Shown: piece by piece, positions 17,892-25,349 of the stretch
How the letters are laid out: each line of letters opens with the position of its first letter
How positions within the stretch are numbered: the stretch's first letter is position 1
From: Paraburkholderia bryophila
GTDB taxonomy: Bacteria > Pseudomonadota > Gammaproteobacteria > Burkholderiales > Burkholderiaceae
Length of the DNA: 64,000 nt
Direction: 5' to 3'
NCBI RefSeq assembly: GCF_013409255.1
Contig: NZ_JACCAS010000002.1
Location: 744,001-808,000 of the forward strand
Translations under genes and position numbers: made by a program
Notes under the pieces: model-generated
The model's input: only the letters and a program-made list of their open reading frames with translations
The model's database searches: none
Told to the model about the DNA's origin: nothing

Positions 17892-18806
17892 ATGCAGACC
17901 GAGCACGATGTAATCGTTGTGGGAGGGAGTTTCGCGGGGCTGTCGGCGGCGATGCAGTTGGCGCGCGCCAGACGCCGCGTTCTGGTGGTGGACGCGGGCT
18001 TGCCGCGCAACCGGTTTGCCGCGCATGCGCACGGCTTCTTTGGCCAGGACGGCAAGCCGCCGGCCGAGATCATCCGCGAGGCCGCGGCGCAGCTTGCGCT
18101 GTACCCGACGGTTCAGATAGTCAAAGGCGAGGCCGTTGCGGCTGAACGGGTCGCGGATGGTTTTGAAGTCACGCTGGCGGGTGGTCGCATCGAGTCAGCT
18201 TCACGCCTGATTCTCGCGACCGGCGTGAGAGACGAATTGCCCGCCATTCCCGGACTTCAGGCACGTTGGGGAATGACGGTCGTCCATTGTCCGTACTGTC
18301 ATGGATACGAAGTGCGGGATCGGCGTCTCGGCGTGCTGGCTAGTCACGCGTTGTCGATTCATCAAGCGTTGCTCGTTCCGGAGTGGGGGCCGACGACCTA
18401 TTTCACGCAAGACCACTTCGAACCCGAAGCGGAACAGATCGCCCATCTGGCTGCGCGGGACGTTCGGATCGAACGCTCGCCGGTCGTCGAACTGCTCGGC
18501 GATGCGCCACATCTCGACGCGCTGAGACTCGCCGACGGACGCGTGATCTCGATCGATACGCTATTCGTCGCGCCGAAAACGCACATGACGAGTCCGCTCG
18601 CCGAGCAACTGGGTTGTGCTTTCGACGACGCGCCGCTCGGCCGCATCATCCGAGTGGATGGATTCAAGCGAACCACCGTCGACGGCGTCTATGCCGCAGG
18701 CGACGCCACCAACGCGATGACCAACGCGACGTTTGCTTCGGCGGCGGGCGCGATGGCGGGTGTGAGTGCACATCAGTCGCTGGCTATGCCGGCGCAGGTT
18801 AGCTAG
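17892..18806 (+). CDS. FAD-dependent thioredoxin-reductase-like disulfide oxidoreductase
   Basis: A 304-residue flavoprotein. The FAD-binding Rossmann motif is VIVVGGSFAGLSAAMQLARA at the N terminus, and the redox-active CPYC is at 133-136 (VHCPYCHGYE). The C-terminal FAD motif VDGVYAAGDATN is present. The second Rossmann fold, which in true thioredoxin reductase binds NADPH through GGGxSA, is degenerate here (LGVLASHALSIHQAL). The protein may therefore resemble the NADPH-independent GliT/DepH-type disulfide-forming oxidases rather than TrxB. GGAGAG lies upstream of the ATG. It is divergent from the Rrf2 regulator. Electron partner and substrate are unknown. Confidence 0.82.
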   Translation: MQTEHDVIVVGGSFAGLSAAMQLARARRRVLVVDAGLPRNRFAAHAHGFFGQDGKPPAEIIREAAAQLALYPTVQIVKGEAVAAERVADGFEVTLAGGRIESASRLILATGVRDELPAIPGLQARWGMTVVHCPYCHGYEVRDRRLGVLASHALSIHQALLVPEWGPTTYFTQDHFEPEAEQIAHLAARDVRIERSPVVELLGDAPHLDALRLADGRVISIDTLFVAPKTHMTSPLAEQLGCAFDDAPLGRIIRVDGFKRTTVDGVYAAGDATNAMTNATFASAAGAMAGVSAHQSLAMPAQVS

Positions 18807-18863
18807 CAAATCAGGTCGCCTGGCGTCGGTTTTGAATCGCGCGGGCAACGACTTCTGCAACGC

Positions 18864-19148
18864 TCAACGCGAGCAGATCGTGACGGCCTGCGCGAACGCA
18901 TCTTGCTGCGCCGGGTTCTGGAAGAAGGCTTCGAGACTCGAGTGTTCTTCGTTCGCGATCTGTTGCAGGCATAGTCGAGTATTGGCGCGCGTGCTGTCCG
19001 GCGCGTAAATGATCGCCACCACGACCAGAACCATGGCGACCAGCCAGATCGTCGCGCCCAATGCCCAGCGCAAGCCGCTTTCCGATATCCACGATGGCGA
19101 CTGCGTGCGTGGGCGCGTCGTTGCACTGTGTACCGCGCTGCTTTTCAT
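18864..19148 (-). CDS. Small membrane protein under MarR control, function unknown
   Basis: A 94-residue protein with a single hydrophobic segment (LRWALGATIWLVAMVLVVVAIIYA, about 27-50) and a short soluble tail containing two cysteines. The start is the ATG with AAGGAAGG eight bases upstream. I recognise no family. A 15-base sequence identical to one in front of the neighbouring marR-type gene lies 18 bases before the start, so the two genes are probably controlled together. The N-in, C-out orientation suggested by the basic N terminus would put the tail in the periplasm. Confidence 0.65.
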   Translation of the reverse strand: MKSSAVHSATTRPRTQSPSWISESGLRWALGATIWLVAMVLVVVAIIYAPDSTRANTRLCLQQIANEEHSSLEAFFQNPAQQDAFAQAVTICSR

Positions 19149-19162
19149 TACGCCTTCCTTTT

Positions 19163-19180
19163 TGATTAGCAAGACAACCA
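19163..19180 (-). promoter_or_regulatory. Candidate MarR operator upstream of the small membrane protein
   Basis: TTAGCAAGACAACCA at 19166-19180 is identical over 15 bases to the site in front of the marR-type gene. Here the outer dyad is slightly weaker (TGATT-N8-AACCA). It lies 18 bases ahead of the ATG at 19148, where a bound repressor would block transcription. Confidence 0.6.
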
Positions 19181-19185
19181 TCTGG

Positions 19186-19210
19186 AATAAAAAACCCCTC
19201 AGGAGAGGGC
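19186..19210 (-). terminator. Rho-independent terminator after the marR-type gene
   Basis: On the minus strand CCCTC-N4-GAGGG is followed by G and a run of six T. The stem overlaps the stop codon of the marR-type gene. It separates that gene from the small membrane-protein gene downstream, which therefore needs its own promoter. Confidence 0.7.
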
Positions 19211-19615
19211 TTTTCTCACGTCATGCATGCCTGACACGGTCGATTCGAACAACTCCCGCCCGATCTTCGAGCGCAAGGTTCTGGCAATCTGCGCACTGGC
19301 CTCGGTGATGGGTCGATCCAGCGCCTTGCCTGCCTGCGTCGGATAAACGCCCCACTCCCTGGCGTCGGCTTCCCCCTGGCGACGCTCGACGAGTTCCTTG
19401 TCGCACAGGTTGTCGATCAACCTGGTTGCAGTGGGCCGTGCGATGCCCAACAGGCTCGCCACCTCGCTGCTGAGCGAACCCGGGGAGGCCAGCACCACCC
19501 GCAATACAAAACCCTGAGCCGGGGTCAATCCGAACGGCGCGTACGCAGTCGTCCACTCACGCTCGGTAAGCCGGGCGAGTGCCGAAGAGTTGAAGTAAAG
19601 GCAGTGATCGAACAT
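19199..19615 (-). CDS. MarR-family transcriptional regulator
   Basis: A 138-residue regulator. The start is the ATG giving MFDHCLYFNSSALARLTERE. The winged helix is visible as LTPAQGFVLRVVLASPGSLS, then EVASLLGIARPTATRLIDNL with the wing KELVERRQGEADAREWGVYP. It has a cysteine at residue 5, in the region where OhrR-type members sense oxidants, but with no supporting pattern. A dyad lies 21-38 bases upstream of its own start and is repeated before the downstream membrane-protein gene, suggesting autoregulation and control of that gene. The ligand is unknown. Confidence 0.88.
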   Translation of the reverse strand: MFDHCLYFNSSALARLTEREWTTAYAPFGLTPAQGFVLRVVLASPGSLSSEVASLLGIARPTATRLIDNLCDKELVERRQGEADAREWGVYPTQAGKALDRPITEASAQIARTLRSKIGRELFESTVSGMHDVRKALS

Positions 19616-19635
19616 GGCTAGATTAGATCGCAAAT

Positions 19636-19653
19636 TGGTTAGCAAGACAACCA
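19636..19653 (-). promoter_or_regulatory. Candidate MarR autoregulatory operator
   Basis: TGGTT-N8-AACCA forms a perfect dyad. It contains TTAGCAAGACAACCA at 19639-19653, the same 15 bases found in front of the small membrane-protein gene. The size, dyad form and half-sites are typical of MarR operators. Confidence 0.6.
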
Positions 19654-19696
19654 CAATTTGTTTATTGCACTCCCCTGAATGCTCTGCTCATTCCTC

Positions 19697-19727
19697 TTGA
19701 CCCTCACGTAGCGTAAGGTTCTAACCT
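19697..19727 (+). promoter_or_regulatory. MerR-type promoter with 19-base spacer and central dyad
   Basis: TTGACC (19697-19702) and TAACCT (19722-19727) are separated by 19 bases. The dyad CCTCACG-TAG-CGTAAGG (19702-19718, one mismatch) fills the spacer. Overlong spacers with a dyad between the -35 and -10 are the hallmark of promoters that MerR proteins activate by untwisting. It lies just ahead of the MerR gene, so it is probably autoregulated. Confidence 0.6.
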
Positions 19728-19755
19728 TCATCGTGAACCCTGACAGGAGGCTCGA

Positions 19756-20784
19756 ATGCGGTTGAAAGTGGGCGAACTTGCCAAGCGCAGCGGGCTCACC
19801 GTCCGTACGCTGCACCACTACGACGCAATCGGCTTGCTGAGGCCATCGGCACGCGCCGACAACGGCTATCGGCTGTACGACCGTCACGACGTTTCCCGGC
19901 TCCATCAGATCCAGGCAATGCGTCGTTTCGGACTCGCGCTCGCCGAGATTCAGACCTATCTGGCTCAGCCCGAAACTCCGCTGGCTAATATCGTCGAGCG
20001 TCAGATCGCCATGCTCGACAGTCAGATTCAACAGGCGGCGCGCTTGCGCGAACGCCTTGCGGATCTGCATGGCATGCTGCTTCACGGCGAGGAACCGGAG
20101 TTGACCGACTGGCTCACCACGTTGGAGATGATGACCATGTACGACAAGTATTTTTCTACCGACGAACTTGCCCGCCTGCCGATGTACCGCAATACGCAGG
20201 CGCCGGATCCTGAATGGACGACGCTGATCGCCGAGGTCCGCGCGTTGATGGACTGCGGCGTGCCGCCCGAAAGCGAAGCGGCACGCACGCTGTCGAAGCG
20301 CTGGATGACGATGCTGGTGCGCGACACAGGCGGCGACCCGCGCCTCGTCGCGAAGCTGAATCAGATGCACAACAACGAACCGTCGATGCAGGTGCACATC
20401 GGCATTTCGACCCAGCTACGGGACTATGTGCTGCTCGCGTTCAGTGAAACGAAGATGCTGGTCTACGAAAAGTATCTGACGCCCGGCGAGATTCGCTTCA
20501 TGCGCGCGAACTACGGCAAGCGCGCGATGGAATGGCCGCAGCTAATGGCCGACGTGCGCGACGCGATGGACGCGGGCGCCACGCCCGAATCGCCAGCAGG
20601 GCGCGAACTCGCCCGACGTTGGCTCGATCTATTCAGGAGTTATGCGGGCGACGATCCGGAGACGCATAGACGGCTGCGTCACGCGCTTCAAACCGAGCCC
20701 GAGTTGATGCTGGGTTCATGGACGGACGAGTCGATGCTCGCGTTCATGCGCGCGGCGATGAATTCCGGCGTGCAGTCACGGTAA
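19756..20784 (+). CDS. MerR-family regulator with duplicated C-terminal ligand domain
   Basis: A 342-residue regulator. The N-terminal MerR winged helix is clear (MRLKVGELAKRSGLTVRTLH, then HYDAIGLLRPS, then RLYDRHDVSRLHQIQ), followed by the dimerisation coil. The C-terminal region contains two related segments: WTTLIAEVRALMDCGVPPES at about 155 and WPQLMADVRDAMDAGATPES at about 260. Each is followed by a similar RW-containing helix. This matches TipAS-like antibiotic-sensing domains, present here twice. AGGAGG lies seven bases before the ATG. The ligand is unknown; no obvious target gene other than itself is adjacent. Confidence 0.87.
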   Translation: MRLKVGELAKRSGLTVRTLHHYDAIGLLRPSARADNGYRLYDRHDVSRLHQIQAMRRFGLALAEIQTYLAQPETPLANIVERQIAMLDSQIQQAARLRERLADLHGMLLHGEEPELTDWLTTLEMMTMYDKYFSTDELARLPMYRNTQAPDPEWTTLIAEVRALMDCGVPPESEAARTLSKRWMTMLVRDTGGDPRLVAKLNQMHNNEPSMQVHIGISTQLRDYVLLAFSETKMLVYEKYLTPGEIRFMRANYGKRAMEWPQLMADVRDAMDAGATPESPAGRELARRWLDLFRSYAGDDPETHRRLRHALQTEPELMLGSWTDESMLAFMRAAMNSGVQSR

Positions 20785-20976
20785 CGGCTGTAACGAACGG
20801 CGCGAGCCGGTGGGTTAGCCGCCTCGCAGCCCACCTGCTGATGACCGCAAGGCTGCCATGCGGCCTTGCGAACCGCCGCGGCGATCTCCTCGCCGACGGC
20901 AGGATCCCAGCGCGGGCCGCGGGCTTCCCCGATGTGCCATCTTCACTTCAGCTTTGCATCGTGAACCAGCCCGCAC

Positions 20977-23088
20977 TCACGCGGAAACGCTGGTGCTGCC
21001 CGATTCTTGCGCGACACCGGCGTGTGCAAGGCCGGCCGAATCGCTATCTTCATCCATGCGCAGCAGCCGCCCCGCATTCGCGATCACGATGAACGTGCCG
21101 AGGTTATGCAGCAGCGCGATCCACACCGCGCCCAACGTGCCCGTCGCCGCGAGCACGATCACCGCGACGGTCCACGCCAAACCGATCGCCGCGTTGATCG
21201 TCGCGGTCTGCAAACAACGCCGGCCGAGCCGCACGCAGGTCGCAATGCGACGCAGGTCGTCGCCCAACAGAACGACGTCGGCCGAGGCGACCGCGATGTC
21301 GATTCCGCGCTCGCCCATCGCCACGCTCGTCGGGCCGGCCTTGATCGCGAGCACGTCGTTCAGGCCATCGCCGACCACGAGCGGGTGATAGCCCTGCGCC
21401 ATTTCCTGCACCACGTAGTCGAGTTTGTCGTGCGGCAAAGCCTCCGCGACGACAATCTCGATACCGGTTTGCGCCGCTACTTTGCGAGCGACGGCCGCGC
21501 GGTCGCCGGTCAACAGCGTCTGACGCGTCAGCCCGAGTGCGCGCAAATCTTCGAGCGCGTGTTTCGCCTCCGCACGCAGCGCGTCGGCGAAACCGAACCA
21601 TGCGAGCAGACGGCCGTTCAACGCGAGACCGACGCAAGGGCCGTCGATCTCGCGTGGCGGCTCCGGCAAATCCTGTACGTAGTCGGAGAGCAAGCCGTGG
21701 CGACCCAGCACGGCGACGCCGTCGACCGTATCCGCCACCACGCCGAGCCCGCGCAACTCGCGTGCATGTTCCAACGGCGTTTCGCCGACACCGACACCGA
21801 CACCGACACCCCCGCCGCCCCGCCCAGCCTCAGTCGCATAGCGAACCAGCGCGCGACTCACCGGATGCGCGCTACTGCCGCCCAGGCGCACCGCCAGTTC
21901 CAGTACCTGTGCCGTGTCGACGCCCTCTTGCAGCAAGACACGCTCGACGCGCAATTCGCCGTAAGTCAGCGTGCCGGTCTTGTCGATTACGAGCGAATCG
22001 ATCTGCGCGAACTTGTCGAGAAACGCGGCGCTTCTGAACAGAATGCCGTGCCGCGCCCCGACCGCGATGCCGGCGATCGCCGTCGACGGCGCGGCAAGCA
22101 CCAGCGCGCATGGACACGCGGCGACTATCACGGCCAGCATCGCCGATGCATTCGCCGACGTGAACCACACGATCGCCGCTATCAGCAACACGAGGCACAA
22201 ATAACCGCCCATGTAACGTTCGAGCATTTGCGTGATCGGCGGCTTGGCCTGCTCGGCTCGCTGCATCAGTTCGATGATCTTGCCGAGCGTCGATTGCTTG
22301 CCCGCGTGCAGTACTTCGATTCGCAGCGGACCGTCGAGATTCATCGCGCCGCCGAACACCGCCGCGCCCGTGTCGACATCGAGCGGCACCGACTCCCCGG
22401 TGATCGCCGCATTGTCGACGCTCGATTGACCATGCAGCACCACACCGTCGGCGGGGATACGCTCGCCGGCCGCGACTTCGATCCGGTCGCCGGCTTGCAA
22501 CGCTTCATACGGCACTTCTTCGAGCGAGCCGTCCGCGCCGACGCGCCGCACCTTGCCCGACGTCAAGCGGCCGAGCGCTCGGATCGCTTCCTGCGAGCCG
22601 AGCACGCTGCGTTCTTCGAGCGCGTGGCCGAAGGTCATCACGATCGGCAGCAAGGCGGCAGTGGCCATGTCGCCGACTGCCCAGGCCGCCAGCATCGCGA
22701 GCGCGATCAGGCGGTCGGTCACACCGTGCAGACTCGGCGACTTGAGGCTGTGCCACGCGCCCGCAAACACCGGACCGGCGACGACCAGCGACGCCAGTCC
22801 CGCGAGCACCTGCGACAGCGCTTCATCGGCGGGCGCGAACGCGTGCCAGGCGGTCGACAGTATCAGCAGACCGCCGGCGAGGAGCGCCAGGGCGATTTGC
22901 CGCGTTACCGTGCGTTGCTCGGAGGCCGAGAGGGGAATGGACGGCGCGGAAGCTGGGCGATGTGGGCTGTGTGCCGCGTGCGTGTGCTCTGCGTGCGAGT
23001 GCTCTGCGTGCGAATGCCCAGCATGCTCCGCGTTCGCATGTCCCTCACGCCCTTCCCCGCCCCTCACAGGTCCAATACTCGCGCTCAT
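20977..23088 (-). CDS. P1B-type heavy-metal-transporting ATPase with His-rich N terminus
   Basis: A 703-residue cation pump. All catalytic motifs are present: TGES at 230-233, the membrane metal site CPC at 325-327, DKTGT with phosphorylated D369, the HP dipeptide at 408-409 and GDGLND at 573-578. There is no N-terminal CxxC HMA domain. Instead residues 17-43 contain ten histidines (repeats like AEHSHAEH), a likely metal-binding tail. The last helix reads HNLGTFIVIANAGRLL, between the Zn/Cd and Co subgroup patterns, so the metal cannot be assigned confidently. A Gly-Val repeat lies in the nucleotide-binding domain (about 424-435). Its start overlaps the upstream SPFH gene by four bases; it is the last gene of an ArsR-SPFHx3-ATPase operon. 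Confidence 0.9.
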   Translation of the reverse strand: MSASIGPVRGGEGREGHANAEHAGHSHAEHSHAEHTHAAHSPHRPASAPSIPLSASEQRTVTRQIALALLAGGLLILSTAWHAFAPADEALSQVLAGLASLVVAGPVFAGAWHSLKSPSLHGVTDRLIALAMLAAWAVGDMATAALLPIVMTFGHALEERSVLGSQEAIRALGRLTSGKVRRVGADGSLEEVPYEALQAGDRIEVAAGERIPADGVVLHGQSSVDNAAITGESVPLDVDTGAAVFGGAMNLDGPLRIEVLHAGKQSTLGKIIELMQRAEQAKPPITQMLERYMGGYLCLVLLIAAIVWFTSANASAMLAVIVAACPCALVLAAPSTAIAGIAVGARHGILFRSAAFLDKFAQIDSLVIDKTGTLTYGELRVERVLLQEGVDTAQVLELAVRLGGSSAHPVSRALVRYATEAGRGGGGVGVGVGVGETPLEHARELRGLGVVADTVDGVAVLGRHGLLSDYVQDLPEPPREIDGPCVGLALNGRLLAWFGFADALRAEAKHALEDLRALGLTRQTLLTGDRAAVARKVAAQTGIEIVVAEALPHDKLDYVVQEMAQGYHPLVVGDGLNDVLAIKAGPTSVAMGERGIDIAVASADVVLLGDDLRRIATCVRLGRRCLQTATINAAIGLAWTVAVIVLAATGTLGAVWIALLHNLGTFIVIANAGRLLRMDEDSDSAGLAHAGVAQESGSTSVSA
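21783..21812 (-). repeat. Hexamer tandem repeat (CCGACA) in the ATPase gene
   Basis: About four in-frame copies of CCGACA (plus strand) encode the GVGVGVGV stretch in the nucleotide-binding domain of the P-type ATPase. It is an insertion in a loop next to the HP motif region; copy-number change keeps the frame. Confidence 0.7.
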
Positions 23089-24263
23089 TTCGCGTTCCCC
23101 GGCAGAATCAGGTTGGACGTGTTGTGCGGATCGACCGTCGTCACGCTGGCCGCTTTCGCGAGAATCGACTGCACGCGATCCCGATACACGCGCGCCAGCA
23201 GACCCGGATCGCTATTGCTGCGCACCGGCTCTTCCAGTTGCTGAATGGTCAAGGTTTTCGCCCGCGCCGTCGCCACCCGTTCGACCGCGCTAGCTTGCGC
23301 GTTCTGCACGATCCGGTCGGCGTCCTGCTCCGAATCCTGACGGATCTTCTCGGCGGCGGTGCGCGCTTCGGCCATGCTGCGCTCGGCCACCTGCAACGAC
23401 GTCAGCACCGAATTGAACGCACCGACCGCTGCAGCGGGAAACGCCGCCTCGACGTCGACACGCGCCACTTCGACACCGAGCCCCGCATGCTGCGCATCGA
23501 GTTGCCGCAGACGTCGCTGCACCTCCTGCGCGAGATCGCCACGCAAGCGTTCGCGCTTCACGGCGAGTTGCTGATCCGCCGACAACAACTCCGGCCGCGC
23601 GACCAGAATCGCATCCAGATTCCGCTTCGCCACGACGGCCGCAGCGGACGCCGACACGATCCGTTCGAGCGCGGCATCGAGCCGGTCTTTTTGCAGCACG
23701 TACGCGTACGCGTCGACGACGCGGTAGTAAAGCGTGGCGCGCAACTGCAAAACGCCGTTGTCGCCGGTGAGCAGATAACCCGAGCCGGCGAGCGCATCGG
23801 ACAACAACGTGCCGGGCGCGGGCGCACCTTCCGGAGCGGCGTTCTCGTCCGACACAGCGGGTATGCCGCCGGGCGGCACATCCGTCGGGCCGGCCGCGCC
23901 GCTATCCGCATCGGGCAAACCTTGCGACAGGGACGACGCGTCCGGCAAGTGGGCATCCGCATCGCGCGCGCGCGGGTCGCGTTCGAGCGATTGAATGCGC
24001 TGCTCCAGCACCCGCGCGCTGCCCGGCACCAGCAACGTCGTCTCGAACGGACGCGGCCACGCGATCAGCAAGCCCGCGTCCTGCGTGCGGACAAACGCGC
24101 CGAAGCGCAATACGACCGCGCGGCTGTCGGCTGGAATACGCTGGATGTTCGAGCTCGCCCACGCGCACGCGGCCAGCACCGCTATGGCCGCGACGAACCA
24201 GAACGACAGGCGGACCGCCTGTGCGCCGGGTCCGAGCGGCGGCAAGCCGGCGTCGGTGCTCAT
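23085..24263 (-). CDS. SPFH/HflC-like membrane protein (third of three)
   Basis: A 392-residue protein with one N-terminal membrane segment (about 19-37), then the SPFH entry pattern IPADSRAVVLRFGAFVRTQD followed by GLLIAWPRPFETTLLV. A long inserted acidic/Pro-Gly region (about 95-165) separates this from the rest of the SPFH domain (LQLRATLYYRVVDAYAYVLQ). The C-terminal helix is Ala/Glu/Arg-rich (AEARTAAEKIRQDSEQDADR), as in flotillins and HflC, and probably oligomerises. It overlaps the neighbouring SPFH gene and the ATPase gene by four bases on either side. HflK/HflC normally modulate the FtsH protease; here the context points to a membrane scaffold for a metal pump (inference). Confidence 0.85.
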   Translation of the reverse strand: MSTDAGLPPLGPGAQAVRLSFWFVAAIAVLAACAWASSNIQRIPADSRAVVLRFGAFVRTQDAGLLIAWPRPFETTLLVPGSARVLEQRIQSLERDPRARDADAHLPDASSLSQGLPDADSGAAGPTDVPPGGIPAVSDENAAPEGAPAPGTLLSDALAGSGYLLTGDNGVLQLRATLYYRVVDAYAYVLQKDRLDAALERIVSASAAAVVAKRNLDAILVARPELLSADQQLAVKRERLRGDLAQEVQRRLRQLDAQHAGLGVEVARVDVEAAFPAAAVGAFNSVLTSLQVAERSMAEARTAAEKIRQDSEQDADRIVQNAQASAVERVATARAKTLTIQQLEEPVRSNSDPGLLARVYRDRVQSILAKAASVTTVDPHNTSNLILPGNAK

Positions 24264-25306
24264 CGCGAGGCCCTGGATTTTTTCGCCGACGGCGCGGCTG
24301 CTGCACCTGCGCCGCTAGGGTCTTGCGGCCCCTGCACCAACGCCTGGAACGGCGCCGCATCGGTGCGCAAGATCAGGTTCGTGTTGGCGCTGACCACGGT
24401 GTCGAGCGTGTCGAGCGAACGCAGCATCGTGTAAAGCCGGGGATTGCCCGCGTAGGTGGCGCCGTAGATCGCGGCGGCGTCCTGACGCGATTGCGCTTCG
24501 ATCTGCGCGGCCTTCACGTTGGCGTCGGCCACCGCGAGACGAGCGTCGCGGTCCGCATCCGAACGGATCTGCGCGGCCTCGCGATTGCCATCCGCGGTGC
24601 GTTGCGCGGCGACCGTCTCGCGCTCCGCGCTCATCCGGCTGACCGTGGCCGCGAGCGTCACGGCGGGCAACGTCAGCCGCTCTAATCCCACTTGCACGAC
24701 GTGTACGCCATAGGCCGAGTAAAGCTGCGCGTCGATCTGCGTGCGCAATGCGTTTTCGAACGCGGCAACGCGAACCCGCGACGGGTCGGTATTGACCAGC
24801 GACGCCAGGTCGAATCCCGCCGACGTGGTCTGCAACGACGAGCCAAGCAGCGAGCGAATCTGCTGCGCGGCCTCGTCAGGCCGGTTGCCCACGGCGCGCA
24901 CGAAACGGCGCACGTCGTTCGGATCGGCGGCGACGCGCCACGCCACGTAGGCCTGCACGATGATCCGCAAGCCGTCGCGCGTACCGACGTCCTGCAAGCC
25001 GCTCGATGTCGTATGCAGACGCAGGTCGACCGGCACCGCCGCTTCGATCGGCGCGGGCAGGCGCCACGCGAGTCCGGGTTCGAGCAGCACGCGCACCGGT
25101 TGCCCGAAACGCGTGATCACCGACGCTTCGCCCGCCCGAACGGAAATGAAGCTCGCCACCGCGATCGCGATCGCGACGCACAGCAACGCGAGCAGCACAC
25201 GCAGATAGAACGGGCCACCCCGTTTGCTTTGCGCGTCACCGTGATCGCCATGGTGGTGGTGATGGTGATGCCCGTGACCATCTGCATGCGAATGCAACAA
25301 ACTCAT
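24260..25306 (-). CDS. SPFH/HflC-like membrane protein with poly-His N terminus (second of three)
   Basis: A 348-residue protein. Residues 1-24 contain eleven histidines, seven of them consecutive, before a membrane segment at about 33-52. The SPFH domain follows: EASVITRFGQPVRVLLEPGL, then LRLHTTSSGLQDVGTRDGL, the usual HflC core. A C-terminal coiled coil (GNREAAQIRSDADRDARLA) and an Ala/Lys tail end the protein. AAGGTGA precedes the ATG. It starts 43 bases after the 637-residue SPFH gene and overlaps the next by four bases. The poly-His tail on the cytoplasmic side matches the His-rich tail of the ATPase, suggesting shared metal handling. Confidence 0.87.
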   Translation of the reverse strand: MSLLHSHADGHGHHHHHHHGDHGDAQSKRGGPFYLRVLLALLCVAIAIAVASFISVRAGEASVITRFGQPVRVLLEPGLAWRLPAPIEAAVPVDLRLHTTSSGLQDVGTRDGLRIIVQAYVAWRVAADPNDVRRFVRAVGNRPDEAAQQIRSLLGSSLQTTSAGFDLASLVNTDPSRVRVAAFENALRTQIDAQLYSAYGVHVVQVGLERLTLPAVTLAATVSRMSAERETVAAQRTADGNREAAQIRSDADRDARLAVADANVKAAQIEAQSRQDAAAIYGATYAGNPRLYTMLRSLDTLDTVVSANTNLILRTDAAPFQALVQGPQDPSGAGAAAAPSAKKSRASR

Positions 25307-25349
25307 GAAATCACCTTGAAAACAGCCTCGCCGGCATGCGGCGCGTGCC

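Noticed and set aside
21007..23244. A long open frame opposite the P-type ATPase gene
   Set aside because: Arg/His/Gln-rich with no domain; the ATPase strand has every catalytic motif.
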